DNA of 35,302 nt, taken from the NCBI GenBank assembly GCA_020161665.1, contig JAIUPA010000015.1:1-35302 (forward strand), written 5' to 3'. A model generated the notes under the pieces. It was not told where the DNA came from. It saw only the letters and a list, made by a program, of their open reading frames with translations, and ran no database searches. The translations under genes and the position numbers were made by a program. Origin of the DNA: Pseudomonadota bacterium (GTDB taxonomy: Bacteria; Pseudomonadota; Alphaproteobacteria; Rhizobiales; Rhizobiaceae). Positions 1 through 8,877 of the stretch are shown piece by piece (the stretch's first letter is position 1; every line of letters starts with the position of its first letter).

Positions 1-291
1 TCGGCCTATGTGGTGGACGGGCTTCGCAAGGAGCGCATCAAGCCCATTCTCGACATGGCGATTTCGCGGTTCAACGCCTTTTCGCGGATGGCCCGGGAGC
101 TTGAGGAAGCCAAAAGCCAGCTGGAAAACCGCAAGATTATTGATCGCGCCAAAGCGATCCTGATGAAGTCGCGGGGGTTGGATGAGGAAGCGGCCTATGG
201 CTTGCTACGTCGCACCGCGATGGACCAGAACCGCAAGATTGTAGAGATTGCCCAAAGTCTGGTTCTTGCTGCCGGATTGCTGGAGAAGTGA
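1..291 (+). CDS. nasT: NasT-type ANTAR antiterminator, C-terminal part (5' end outside window)
   Basis: The reading frame is open from the first base and ends in TGA at 289-291, so only the last 96 residues are seen. The visible part has a long helix rich in charged residues, then an ANTAR-type three-helix domain containing IIDRAKAILM and a following segment with LLRRTAMDQN. ANTAR domains bind paired RNA hairpins and prevent termination. In NasT proteins this activates nitrate assimilation operons, and NasS holds NasT inactive when nitrate or nitrite is absent. The next gene is a NasS-type sensor placed 2 bases after the stop, which supports nasT over other ANTAR regulators. The N-terminal receiver-like domain is not visible. 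A candidate RNA target lies at 1675-1756. Confidence 0.85.
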   Translation, partial: SAYVVDGLRKERIKPILDMAISRFNAFSRMARELEEAKSQLENRKIIDRAKAILMKSRGLDEEAAYGLLRRTAMDQNRKIVEIAQSLVLAAGLLEK

Positions 292-293
292 CG

Positions 294-1514
294 ATGCACG
301 ATATTTCCATTGGCTTTGTGCCGCTTCTCGATAGTGCCGTCCTCCTGGCGGCGCAGGAAAAAGGGTTCTTCCAAAACGAAGGACTGACCGTCCATCTGAA
401 ACGGGAAACATCCTGGAGCGCTATCCGCGACCGCCTCGCGGTCGGGCAATTGCAGGCGGCCCATGTTCTGGGGCCGATGCCGATTGCGGCCAATCTCGGT
501 CTGTTTCCATTGTCTCCCTCGCTGATGGCCCCGTTCGCGCTGGGTCTTGGCGGAAACGCGATTGCCGTTTCACTGGCGCTGGGCGACGCCATGGCAGAGG
601 AAGGTGATCGCGGCGATCTGGACCCGACCCGGTCGGGCAAAGCCCTGAAAGCCGTCATTGAAAAGCGCGGTGCGGCCGGCTTGCCGAAGCTGCGGTTTGG
701 TGTGGTCTATGCCTTCTCCGGCCACAATCTCGAGCTGCGTTACTGGCTTTCGGCGAACGGCATCAACCCCGATCAGGATGTCGAGATTGTCGTTCTGCCA
801 CCGCCCTTGATGCCGGATGCGATGATTGCCGGACGGATTGACGGTTATTGCGCCGGTGAACCTTGGAATACACTGGCCGCACGGCGGGGTGTCGGTCGCG
901 TTGCGACCGTCAAATCCCGCATCTGGAAGTCCAGTCCGGAAAAGGTGCTGGCCATCACGTCAAGCGTGAGTGAGGAGAAGCCTGAACTCGTCGAAGCCCT
1001 GATCCGGGCACTCTACAAGGCCGCCGCATGGTGTGGCGAACGCCACAATCACGATGAGCTCGCGCTGATCCTGTCGCGGCCTGACTATGTTGATGTTGAT
1101 CACGCCATTCTCAAGCCCGCCCTTGATGGGCTGATCGCTGTCAATGAAACATCAAAGGTGCAGGTGGATGATTTCTTCCTGCCATTTGCCAAAGCGGCGA
1201 CGTTTCCGTGGCAAAGCCACGCTTTGTGGTTCTACAGCCAGATGGTGCGATGGGGCCTTTGCAGCCATTCCCCGCGAAATGCTGCCATTGCAATCGGCAG
1301 CTATCGTCCGGATATTTTCCGGCGGGCATTGAAGCCTCTGAATGCCGCCCTTCCGGGCGCGAGCCTCAAGGTTGAAGGCGCCCTTCTGGAGCCGACGGCG
1401 GTTGGCGCCAGTGCCGGTGGCCTTATCCTCGGTCCCGATGGATTCTTCGATGGCCAGATGTTCGATCCCGACAAGATCGATGATTACATCCGAGGACAAA
1501 AAAACTTTTCATGA
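294..1514 (+). CDS. nasS: NasS-type cytoplasmic nitrate/nitrite sensor (NrtA/CmpA-like fold)
   Basis: A 406-residue protein of the NrtA/CmpA periplasmic-binding family that begins directly with the binding domain (MHDISIGFVPLLDSAVLLAA) and has no signal peptide. This is the mark of NasS, which stays in the cytoplasm and sequesters NasT until it binds nitrate or nitrite. It shares many blocks with the exported NrtA at 1795-3168, for example GHNLELRYWL versus [10 protein letters not shown], and VLPPPLMPDAM versus [11 protein letters not shown]. The ATG at 294 is chosen because GGAG at 282-285 lies 8 bases upstream; a GTG at 288 is also in frame but too close to the ribosome site. The gene sits immediately after nasT, so the two are probably co-translated. 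Confidence 0.88.
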   Translation: MHDISIGFVPLLDSAVLLAAQEKGFFQNEGLTVHLKRETSWSAIRDRLAVGQLQAAHVLGPMPIAANLGLFPLSPSLMAPFALGLGGNAIAVSLALGDAMAEEGDRGDLDPTRSGKALKAVIEKRGAAGLPKLRFGVVYAFSGHNLELRYWLSANGINPDQDVEIVVLPPPLMPDAMIAGRIDGYCAGEPWNTLAARRGVGRVATVKSRIWKSSPEKVLAITSSVSEEKPELVEALIRALYKAAAWCGERHNHDELALILSRPDYVDVDHAILKPALDGLIAVNETSKVQVDDFFLPFAKAATFPWQSHALWFYSQMVRWGLCSHSPRNAAIAIGSYRPDIFRRALKPLNAALPGASLKVEGALLEPTAVGASAGGLILGPDGFFDGQMFDPDKIDDYIRGQKNFS

Positions 1515-1525
1515 GGCGCCAGAGA

Positions 1526-1556
1526 ATGATCTGTTTTTGATCATGTTCCTGCATGA
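1526..1556. promoter_or_regulatory. Inverted repeats in the AT-rich nasS-nrtA gap
   Basis: Two overlapping inverted repeats: ATGATC-N7-GATCAT at 1526-1544 and TCATG-N6-CATGA at 1541-1556. They lie just after nasS and before the candidate -10 element. They could be an operator or a weak 3' end for nasS; nothing in the sequence decides between these. Confidence 0.25.
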
Positions 1557-1597
1557 ATTATAGTCACGGGCATAAAATATGTGCATCTATTTGTTTT

Positions 1598-1603
1598 TAT
1601 AAT
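1598..1603 (+). promoter_or_regulatory. Candidate -10 element upstream of the nrt-nir leader
   Basis: TATAAT in a strongly AT-rich stretch (about 1555-1640). No good -35 hexamer lies 16-18 bases upstream and no GG-N10-GC sigma-54 motif is present, so the promoter may need an activator. Initiation near 1610 would give a leader of about 185 bases containing the hairpins at 1675-1756. Confidence 0.35.
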
Positions 1604-1674
1604 GTTTTTTCTGTTCGCTCTGATTTTTGTCTTGCACGTTCAACCGGATCGTGTTTCACTCTGATCAGAATTTG

Positions 1675-1737
1675 AAGTGTCCAAAGATGGGCACTTGGCA
1701 GCGCCGCCAACGAAATCAGCCAATTGAGGGTTCGATT
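1675..1737 (+). promoter_or_regulatory. Candidate NasT (ANTAR) two-hairpin RNA target in the nrtA leader
   Basis: Hairpin 1 pairs AAGTGTCC (1675-1682) with GGGCACTT (1689-1696) around the six-base loop AAAGAT. Hairpin 2 pairs AATTG (1722-1726) with CGATT (1733-1737) around the six-base loop AGGGTT. Both loops have A at position 1 and G at position 4, the known hallmark of ANTAR RNA targets. Hairpin 2 lies inside the loop and 3' arm of the terminator at 1704-1756, as expected for control by antitermination. The second stem is short (5 pairs, one G-U) and the linker is 25 bases, so hairpin 1 is better supported than hairpin 2. Confidence 0.65.
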
Positions 1738-1756
1738 TTCGTTAGGCGGTTTTTTT
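1704..1756 (+). terminator. Intrinsic leader terminator before nrtA
   Basis: The 5' arm 1704-1717 (CCGCCAACGAAATC) pairs with the 3' arm 1734-1749 (GATTTTCGTTAGGCGG) through 14 base pairs with two single-base bulges. It is followed by seven T at 1750-1756. It lies 38 bases before the nrtA start and far from the end of nasS, so it looks like an attenuator rather than an operon end. Confidence 0.8.
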
Positions 1757-1794
1757 GTTTCACCACATCGCTATCGACAACCCAGGAGGACGCT

Positions 1795-3168
<1,374 letters not shown>

Positions 3169-3213
3169 GGCCGACAATCATTCCATCAGCATTTTTGAAA
3201 GAGGCAGAGTGTC

Positions 3214-4290
3214 ATGACCCTTGCGACTGAAACGTTCGACGCTGAAGCCACGGCCCGCCGTGAGCGACGCATCGCCCGCATCAACCGCGTTGCCAAGTTC
3301 CTCGGCCCGCTGGGGCTTGGCTTCACGGTGCCGCTCATGAAGCTGGCAGCCGGGGACACACCCTCTGAACAGTGGCGTGAACTCAAGAACGCACTCTTTG
3401 TGCCGTTGCTTGGCATTCTTGCCTTCCTCGCAGTCTGGTCTGTCCTTGCCCCGCAAGTGCAGACATCGCTTGGCGCCATTCCCGGACCGACTGCGGTCTG
3501 GGAACAGGCCCAGACACTTGTGGTCGACCATTTTGCCGAGCGCGAGAAAAGAGCGGAATTCTACGCCCGTCAGGACGAGCGCAACGCGCAACTGGTCGCT
3601 GAAGGCAAATCGGATCAGGTCAAGAACCGGGCCTATACCGGCAAGCCCACCTATCTCGACCAGATTCTGACGTCTCTTCTGACGGTCGGCCTTGGCTTCC
3701 TGTTTGGCACGATCATCGCCATTCCGGTGGGGATCGCCAGCGGCCTTTCCAAAACGTTCAACGGCGCGATCAACCCGTTGATCCAGATTTTCAAGCCGGT
3801 TTCTCCGCTGGCCTGGCTGCCCATCGTGACCATGGTGGTCTCCGCCGTTTACATGAACCCGAGCGACATGCTGCCGAAGTCACTCGTGATCTCGGCTGTC
3901 ACGGTCACGCTCTGCTCGCTGTGGCCGACGATCATTAATACCGCGCTGGGTGTTGCCTCGATTGACCGGGACCTCGTCAATGTCGGCAAGGTTCTGCAGC
4001 TCTCGACGACGACGACCATTCGCAAGCTGGTTCTGCCCTCGGCTCTGCCGCTCATTTTCACGGGTCTTCGCCTCTCGTTGGGCGTGGGTTGGATGGTTCT
4101 GATCGCTGCTGAAATGCTCGCGCAGAACCCCGGTCTTGGCAAATTTGTCTGGGATGAATTCCAGAACGGTTCTGAAAGCTCGCTGGCCCGTATCATGGTC
4201 GCCGTCTTCACCATCGGTCTCATCGGCTTCTTTCTGGACCGCGTCATGTATGCCCTCCAGTCCGCCTTCACCTTCTCCTCGAACCGCTAA
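3214..4290 (+). CDS. nrtB: Nitrate/nitrite ABC transporter permease
   Basis: A 358-residue inner-membrane permease of the NrtB/SsuC class. An N-terminal cytoplasmic extension of about 60 residues precedes the first membrane span (about 61-78). A charged insert of about 35 residues (around 105-140) separates it from the second span. The coupling (EAA-type) loop with [18 protein letters not shown] and [14 protein letters not shown] is intact, followed by the last spans. The protein is longer than cyanobacterial NrtB, but to my knowledge the extension and insert are usual for the proteobacterial branch. The ATG at 3214 follows GAAAGAGG; the next gene starts 11 bases after its stop. Confidence 0.9.
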   Translation: MTLATETFDAEATARRERRIARINRVAKFLGPLGLGFTVPLMKLAAGDTPSEQWRELKNALFVPLLGILAFLAVWSVLAPQVQTSLGAIPGPTAVWEQAQTLVVDHFAEREKRAEFYARQDERNAQLVAEGKSDQVKNRAYTGKPTYLDQILTSLLTVGLGFLFGTIIAIPVGIASGLSKTFNGAINPLIQIFKPVSPLAWLPIVTMVVSAVYMNPSDMLPKSLVISAVTVTLCSLWPTIINTALGVASIDRDLVNVGKVLQLSTTTTIRKLVLPSALPLIFTGLRLSLGVGWMVLIAAEMLAQNPGLGKFVWDEFQNGSESSLARIMVAVFTIGLIGFFLDRVMYALQSAFTFSSNR

Positions 4291-4301
4291 GAGAGAACGT
4301 T

Positions 4302-6068
4302 ATGGCTGCCATTCTCGAACTCACCGGCGTTTCCAAGTCGTTTGGTGAAGGCAAGAACCGCAATGAGGTTCTCAAGAATGTAAACCTCAGCGTTGAGGAG
4401 GGCGAATTTATCGCCATCCTCGGCTTCTCCGGGGCTGGAAAGTCCACCTTGATCTCCATGCTTGCAGGTCTGGCAGAACCGGACGAAGGCGAAATCCTGT
4501 TTCGCGGCGAGCGGATCAAGGGGCCTTCGCCAAAGCGTGGCGTGGTTTTCCAGAACTATTCGCTCATGCCATGGCTGTCGGTGGTCTCCAATGTGGCTCT
4601 GGCGGTGGATTCGGTCCACACGTCCAAGAGCCGCGAAGAGCGCACCGCCCTGATCGACAAATACGTGACCATGGTTGGCCTCGGCCATGCCCGCGACCGC
4701 AAGCCCGCCGAACTGTCCGGCGGAATGCGCCAGCGCGTTTCGGTGGCCCGCGCCCTGTCCATGCAGCCTGAGCTTCTTCTTCTCGATGAGCCGCTTTCGG
4801 CACTCGATGCCCTGACCCGCGCCAAGCTGCAGGACGAGTTCGCCGCCATTTCGCAGGAAGAAAAGAAGACCATTATCCTGATCACCAATGACGTGGATGA
4901 GGCGATCCTGCTTGCAGACCGCATCGTTCCGTTGACGCCCGGTCCCGGGGCCACACTCGGCCCCTCCTTCAATGTCGCTCTGCCGCGTCCCCGAGACCGG
5001 GCGGCCATGAATTCGAGCGAGGAGTTCATTCGCATTCGTGCTGCCGTGACCGAATATCTGATCGGTGCCGGTGCAGACCGCAAATCCGAACAGACCTCCG
5101 GCATCGTCCTTCCCAATGTCGTGCCCATCACGCGCAAACCGGCGACGGATAAACTGCCCGCCGTCTATACCGAGCGTGCCAAGTCGGCCATCGAAAAAGG
5201 CTATGTCGAATTCTTCGAAGTCACCAAAACCTATCCGACGCCCAAAGGTCCGCTGACCGTGGTCGATGGCTTTGATCTGAAGATGAAAAAGGGAGAATTC
5301 ATCTCCATCATCGGCCATTCCGGTTGCGGCAAGTCAACCGTTCTGTCCATGGCAGCGGGCCTCAATCCGATCTCGTCGGGCGGTATCATTCTCGATGGTC
5401 GTGAAGTTTCAGGCGCAGGCCCGGACCGCGCCGTGGTTTTCCAGGCGCCGTCGCTCATGCCCTGGCTGACGGCTCGCGAGAATGTTGCCCTTGGCGTTGA
5501 CCGCGTTTACCCGACGGCAAGCCCTGCGGAACGCCGTGATGTCGTGGAATATTATCTGGAACGTGTCGGGCTGGGCGATGCCATGCATCGCCATGCTGCC
5601 GACCTTTCCAACGGCATGAAGCAGCGTGTTGGTATCGCCCGCGCCTTTGCCCTTTCGCCCAAGCTTCTGCTTCTTGATGAACCCTTCGGCATGCTGGACA
5701 GCCTGACGCGCTGGGAGCTTCAGGAAGTGCTGATGGATGTGTGGTCGCGCACCAAGGTGACGGCCATCTGCGTGACCCATGATGTCGATGAAGCCATCCT
5801 TCTCGCCGATCGCGTGGTCATGATGTCGAATGGCCCGAAGGCCAAGATCGGCAACATCATGGAAGTCGACCTGCCGCGCCCGCGTTCGCGCAAGGCGCTG
5901 CTCGACCATCCGGACTACTACGCCTACCGCGAGGAGCTTCTGGAGTTCCTCGAGGCCTATGAAGGCGGCGCGAACCCGCAAGAAGAACAACTGGCGGCGA
6001 TCCGCGAGAAGCGTGCCGCGCGCATTGCGCGACAGAAGTCCAACAACCCCATCGTTGCTGCGGAGTGA
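4302..6068 (+). CDS. nrtC: Nitrate/nitrite ABC transporter ATPase with two fused nucleotide-binding domains
   Basis: A 588-residue protein with two complete ABC domains joined by a linker of about 100 residues. Domain 1: Walker [10 protein letters not shown] (41-49), Q-loop Gln84, signature LSGGM (138-142), Walker B ending DE (162-163), but Asn196 where the H-loop histidine is expected (ITNDVDEA). Domain 2: Walker [10 protein letters not shown] (338-346), Q-loop Gln381, signature LSNGM (435-439), Walker B DE (459-460), H-loop His493. One polypeptide thus supplies both ATPase subunits for the NrtB permease, unlike the separate NrtC and NrtD of cyanobacteria. The symbol is approximate, since no NrtA-like domain is attached as in cyanobacterial NrtC. 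The stop overlaps the region just before nirB. Confidence 0.9.
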   Translation: MAAILELTGVSKSFGEGKNRNEVLKNVNLSVEEGEFIAILGFSGAGKSTLISMLAGLAEPDEGEILFRGERIKGPSPKRGVVFQNYSLMPWLSVVSNVALAVDSVHTSKSREERTALIDKYVTMVGLGHARDRKPAELSGGMRQRVSVARALSMQPELLLLDEPLSALDALTRAKLQDEFAAISQEEKKTIILITNDVDEAILLADRIVPLTPGPGATLGPSFNVALPRPRDRAAMNSSEEFIRIRAAVTEYLIGAGADRKSEQTSGIVLPNVVPITRKPATDKLPAVYTERAKSAIEKGYVEFFEVTKTYPTPKGPLTVVDGFDLKMKKGEFISIIGHSGCGKSTVLSMAAGLNPISSGGIILDGREVSGAGPDRAVVFQAPSLMPWLTARENVALGVDRVYPTASPAERRDVVEYYLERVGLGDAMHRHAADLSNGMKQRVGIARAFALSPKLLLLDEPFGMLDSLTRWELQEVLMDVWSRTKVTAICVTHDVDEAILLADRVVMMSNGPKAKIGNIMEVDLPRPRSRKALLDHPDYYAYREELLEFLEAYEGGANPQEEQLAAIREKRAARIARQKSNNPIVAAE

Positions 6069-6073
6069 TCACC

Positions 6074-8521
6074 ATGGCTCAGAAACTCGTCATCATCGGC
6101 AATGGCATGGCTCCGGGGCGGATGCTCGAAGAACTGTTTGACCGCGCGCCGGGACTTTACGAAGTCACGATCTTCAACGCGGAACCGCGCGTCAATTACG
6201 ACCGCATCATGCTCTCTCCGGTACTCTCCGGAGAGAAGACCTATGAAGACATCGTCATCCACAACGATGAATGGTACGCCTATCACGGCGTTACACTTCA
6301 CAAGGGCGCGAAGGTCAGCCACATCGACCGGGCAACGAAAACCGTCACGGCCGAGAATGGCATCAGCGCGACCTACGACAAGCTGGTGATTGCGACCGGC
6401 TCGCATCCGATCATCATCCCGGTACCGGGCCACGGTCTGCCGGAAGTGCTGCCCTATCGTGATCTCGATGATGTTTCCAAGATGCTCGAGATCACGCGCG
6501 GCAAGGGCCATGCCGTTGTCATCGGCGGCGGCCTTCTTGGCCTCGAAGCCGCCTACGGCCTGAAACAGCGTGGCATGACGGTGACGGTTCTGCATCTCAT
6601 GCCGACCATCATGGAACGCCAGCTCGACCCGGCTGCGGCTTACCTTCTGGAGAAGGCGCTTGCAGATCGTGGCATCGAAATCATCACACAGGCCAACACC
6701 AAGCGCATCCTCGGCACGGAGCATGTCGAAGCTGTCGAACTGGAAGACGGTCGCGTGATTGCTGCTGATATGGTGGTAATGGCCGTTGGCATCCGTCCCT
6801 CCTCCGCTCTTGCCAAGGAGGCGGGGATTGCCGTCAACCGCGGTATTGTGGTGGATGACGGTATGCAGACCTCGGACGCATCGGTCTTTGCGCTGGGCGA
6901 ATGTGCCGAGCATCGCGGCATCTGCTATGGTCTTGTGGCACCGCTTTACGAAAGCGCCCGCGTTCTGGCCGAGCGCCTGTCCGGTGGTGCCGCTGAATAT
7001 CATGGTTCGCAGGTCAATACGAAGCTGAAGGTCACGGGGGTGAACCTCTTCTCCGCCGGGGACTTTGCCGAAGGCCCGGACCGCGAGGAAGTGGTTTTGC
7101 GGGACGCGACGCGCGGCGTCTACAAGCGCGTCATCCTCAAGGACAACCGTGTCATCGGTGCCGTCCTTTATGGAGAAACGACCGATGGCGCCTGGTATTT
7201 CGACATGCTGAAGCGCGGGACGGATGTTTCCGAACTTCGCCACACGCTGATCTATGGGCAGGCCTATCAGGGCGGCGCTGTCGCCGACCCGAAGGCCGCG
7301 GTTGCCGCGCTGCCCGACGATGCCGAAATCTGCGGCTGCAATGGTGTCTGCAAGGGCAAGATCGTTTCGACGATCAAGGATCGCGGGCTGACGACGCTCG
7401 ATGAAGTGCGTGCCCACACCAAGGCCTCCGCGTCCTGTGGCACCTGCACCGGCCTGGTCGAACAGTTGATGTCGCTGACGCTGGGCGATGCCTATAATCC
7501 CAAGGCTGTCACGCCGGTTTGCGGCTGCACGGATCTGGGCCATGACGAAGTCCGTCGCCTGATCCGCGCCAAGGAGTTGAAGTCCATTCCCGCGGTGATG
7601 CAGGAACTGGAGTGGAAGACCTCGTGCGGCTGCGCCAAGTGCCGCCCGGCGCTCAACTACTATCTCGTTTCGGACTGGCCCGGCGAGTACGAGGACGATT
7701 ACCAGTCGCGCTTCATCAATGAACGCGTTCATGCCAACATCCAGAAGGACGGAACCTATTCCGTCGTGCCGCGCATGTGGGGTGGTGTAACCTCCGCCGC
7801 AGAGTTGCGCGCCATTGCCGATGTTGTCGACAAGTTCAACATCCCTACCGTCAAGTGCACGGGTGGCCAGCGTATCGACATGCTGGGCGTGAAGAAGGAA
7901 GACCTTCCTGCGGTCTGGGCCGATCTTGGCAAGGCCGGCTTCGTCTCGGGTCAGGCCTATGCAAAGGGGCTGCGCACGGTCAAGACCTGCGTCGGTTCCG
8001 ACTGGTGCCGCTTTGGCACCCAGGATTCGACCGGCCTCGGCATTCGGTTGGAAAAATTCATGTGGGGGTCCTGGACCCCGGCAAAGCTCAAGCTTGCCGT
8101 GTCTGGCTGCCCGCGCAACTGCGCTGAAGCAACCTGCAAGGATATCGGCGTGATCTGCGTCGACTCCGGTTTCGAAATCCATTTCGCAGGCGCTGCCGGT
8201 CTCGACATCAAGGGTACGGAAGTCCTTGGCATGGTGAAGACGGAAGACGAAGCCGTCGAATACATCGCCGCTCTGACGCAGATGTATCGCGAACAGGGCC
8301 GTTATCTGGAACGCATCTACAAGTGGGCCAAGCGCGTCGGCCTCGATGAAATCCGCGAGCAGATCATGAACGATGCCGACAAGCGCCACGCCTATTACGA
8401 GCGCTTCGTCGAAAGCCAGAAATACGCTCAGGTCGATCCGTGGTCGGAACGCGTATCCGGCAAGGACAAGCATGAGTTCAATCCCATGGCTGTGCTCGAT
8501 AGCCAGCAGGCTGCGGAATAA
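6074..8521 (+). CDS. nirB: Assimilatory NADH-nitrite reductase, large subunit
   Basis: An 815-residue cytoplasmic enzyme subunit that reduces nitrite to ammonium. The N-terminal FAD/NAD-binding part opens with VIIGNGMAPGRML. Two BFD-type [2Fe-2S] segments follow: Cys420, Cys422/Cys426 with Cys455 and Cys458, then a second from VCGCTD to CGCAKC. The C-terminal sulfite/nitrite reductase half carries the siroheme/[4Fe-4S] ligands Cys639-x5-Cys645 and Cys679-x3-Cys683 (SGCPRNC). ATG at 6074 is chosen, with GGAG 8 bases upstream; an in-frame GTG at 6065 overlaps the stop of the ATPase gene and lacks a well-placed ribosome site. Length is normal for NirB/NasD. Confidence 0.95.
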   Translation: MAQKLVIIGNGMAPGRMLEELFDRAPGLYEVTIFNAEPRVNYDRIMLSPVLSGEKTYEDIVIHNDEWYAYHGVTLHKGAKVSHIDRATKTVTAENGISATYDKLVIATGSHPIIIPVPGHGLPEVLPYRDLDDVSKMLEITRGKGHAVVIGGGLLGLEAAYGLKQRGMTVTVLHLMPTIMERQLDPAAAYLLEKALADRGIEIITQANTKRILGTEHVEAVELEDGRVIAADMVVMAVGIRPSSALAKEAGIAVNRGIVVDDGMQTSDASVFALGECAEHRGICYGLVAPLYESARVLAERLSGGAAEYHGSQVNTKLKVTGVNLFSAGDFAEGPDREEVVLRDATRGVYKRVILKDNRVIGAVLYGETTDGAWYFDMLKRGTDVSELRHTLIYGQAYQGGAVADPKAAVAALPDDAEICGCNGVCKGKIVSTIKDRGLTTLDEVRAHTKASASCGTCTGLVEQLMSLTLGDAYNPKAVTPVCGCTDLGHDEVRRLIRAKELKSIPAVMQELEWKTSCGCAKCRPALNYYLVSDWPGEYEDDYQSRFINERVHANIQKDGTYSVVPRMWGGVTSAAELRAIADVVDKFNIPTVKCTGGQRIDMLGVKKEDLPAVWADLGKAGFVSGQAYAKGLRTVKTCVGSDWCRFGTQDSTGLGIRLEKFMWGSWTPAKLKLAVSGCPRNCAEATCKDIGVICVDSGFEIHFAGAAGLDIKGTEVLGMVKTEDEAVEYIAALTQMYREQGRYLERIYKWAKRVGLDEIREQIMNDADKRHAYYERFVESQKYAQVDPWSERVSGKDKHEFNPMAVLDSQQAAE

Positions 8522-8531
8522 GGAGAGGGCC

Positions 8532-8867
8532 ATGTCGCAGGAATTTGTCGCCATCGGTCATATCGATGACATCCCGGTTCGCGGGGCACGGTGCGTACGC
8601 ACCGCGCATGGCAAGATTGCCGTGTTTCGCACGGCGACCGATGAGGTCTTCGCCATTGACGACCACTGCCCCCACAAGGGCGGTCCGCTTTCCGACGGCA
8701 TCGTTCATGGCAATGCCGTGACCTGCCCGCTGCATAACTGGGTCTTTTCGCTGGAAAGCGGCGAGGCTCAGGGCGCCGACGAAGGACGCGTGCGCACCTT
8801 CGCCATCAGGAACGTGGACGGTGCCCTTTCCATTTCGCTGGCCAGCCTGACCGAAGCAGCCGAATAG
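8532..8867 (+). CDS. nirD: Nitrite reductase small subunit, Rieske-type
   Basis: A 111-residue Rieske [2Fe-2S] protein with both ligand pairs visible: Cys-Pro-His in DDHCPHKGG and Cys-x2-His in TCPLHNW. NirD partners NirB in the NADH-dependent nitrite reductase. ATG at 8532 follows AAGGAGAGGG by a few bases, and the gene starts 10 bases after nirB. Confidence 0.94.
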   Translation: MSQEFVAIGHIDDIPVRGARCVRTAHGKIAVFRTATDEVFAIDDHCPHKGGPLSDGIVHGNAVTCPLHNWVFSLESGEAQGADEGRVRTFAIRNVDGALSISLASLTEAAE

Positions 8868-8877
8868 GAGAACGACA

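Noticed and set aside
1561..1640. A sigma-54 promoter for the nrt-nir operon
   Set aside because: TTGCA at 1632-1636 has no GG at the required spacing, and the other GG/GC pairs are 12 rather than 10 bases apart.
3214..4290. The extended N-terminus and charged insert of NrtB as a possible fusion
   Set aside because: To my knowledge proteobacterial NrtB-type permeases commonly have both, so this is family variation rather than a novelty.
5957..8554. An 865-codon open frame on the minus strand opposite nirB
   Set aside because: It is a shadow of the high-GC codon pattern of nirB and the end of the ATPase gene. It has no domain, signal or ribosome site, and nirB is unmistakable on the other strand.
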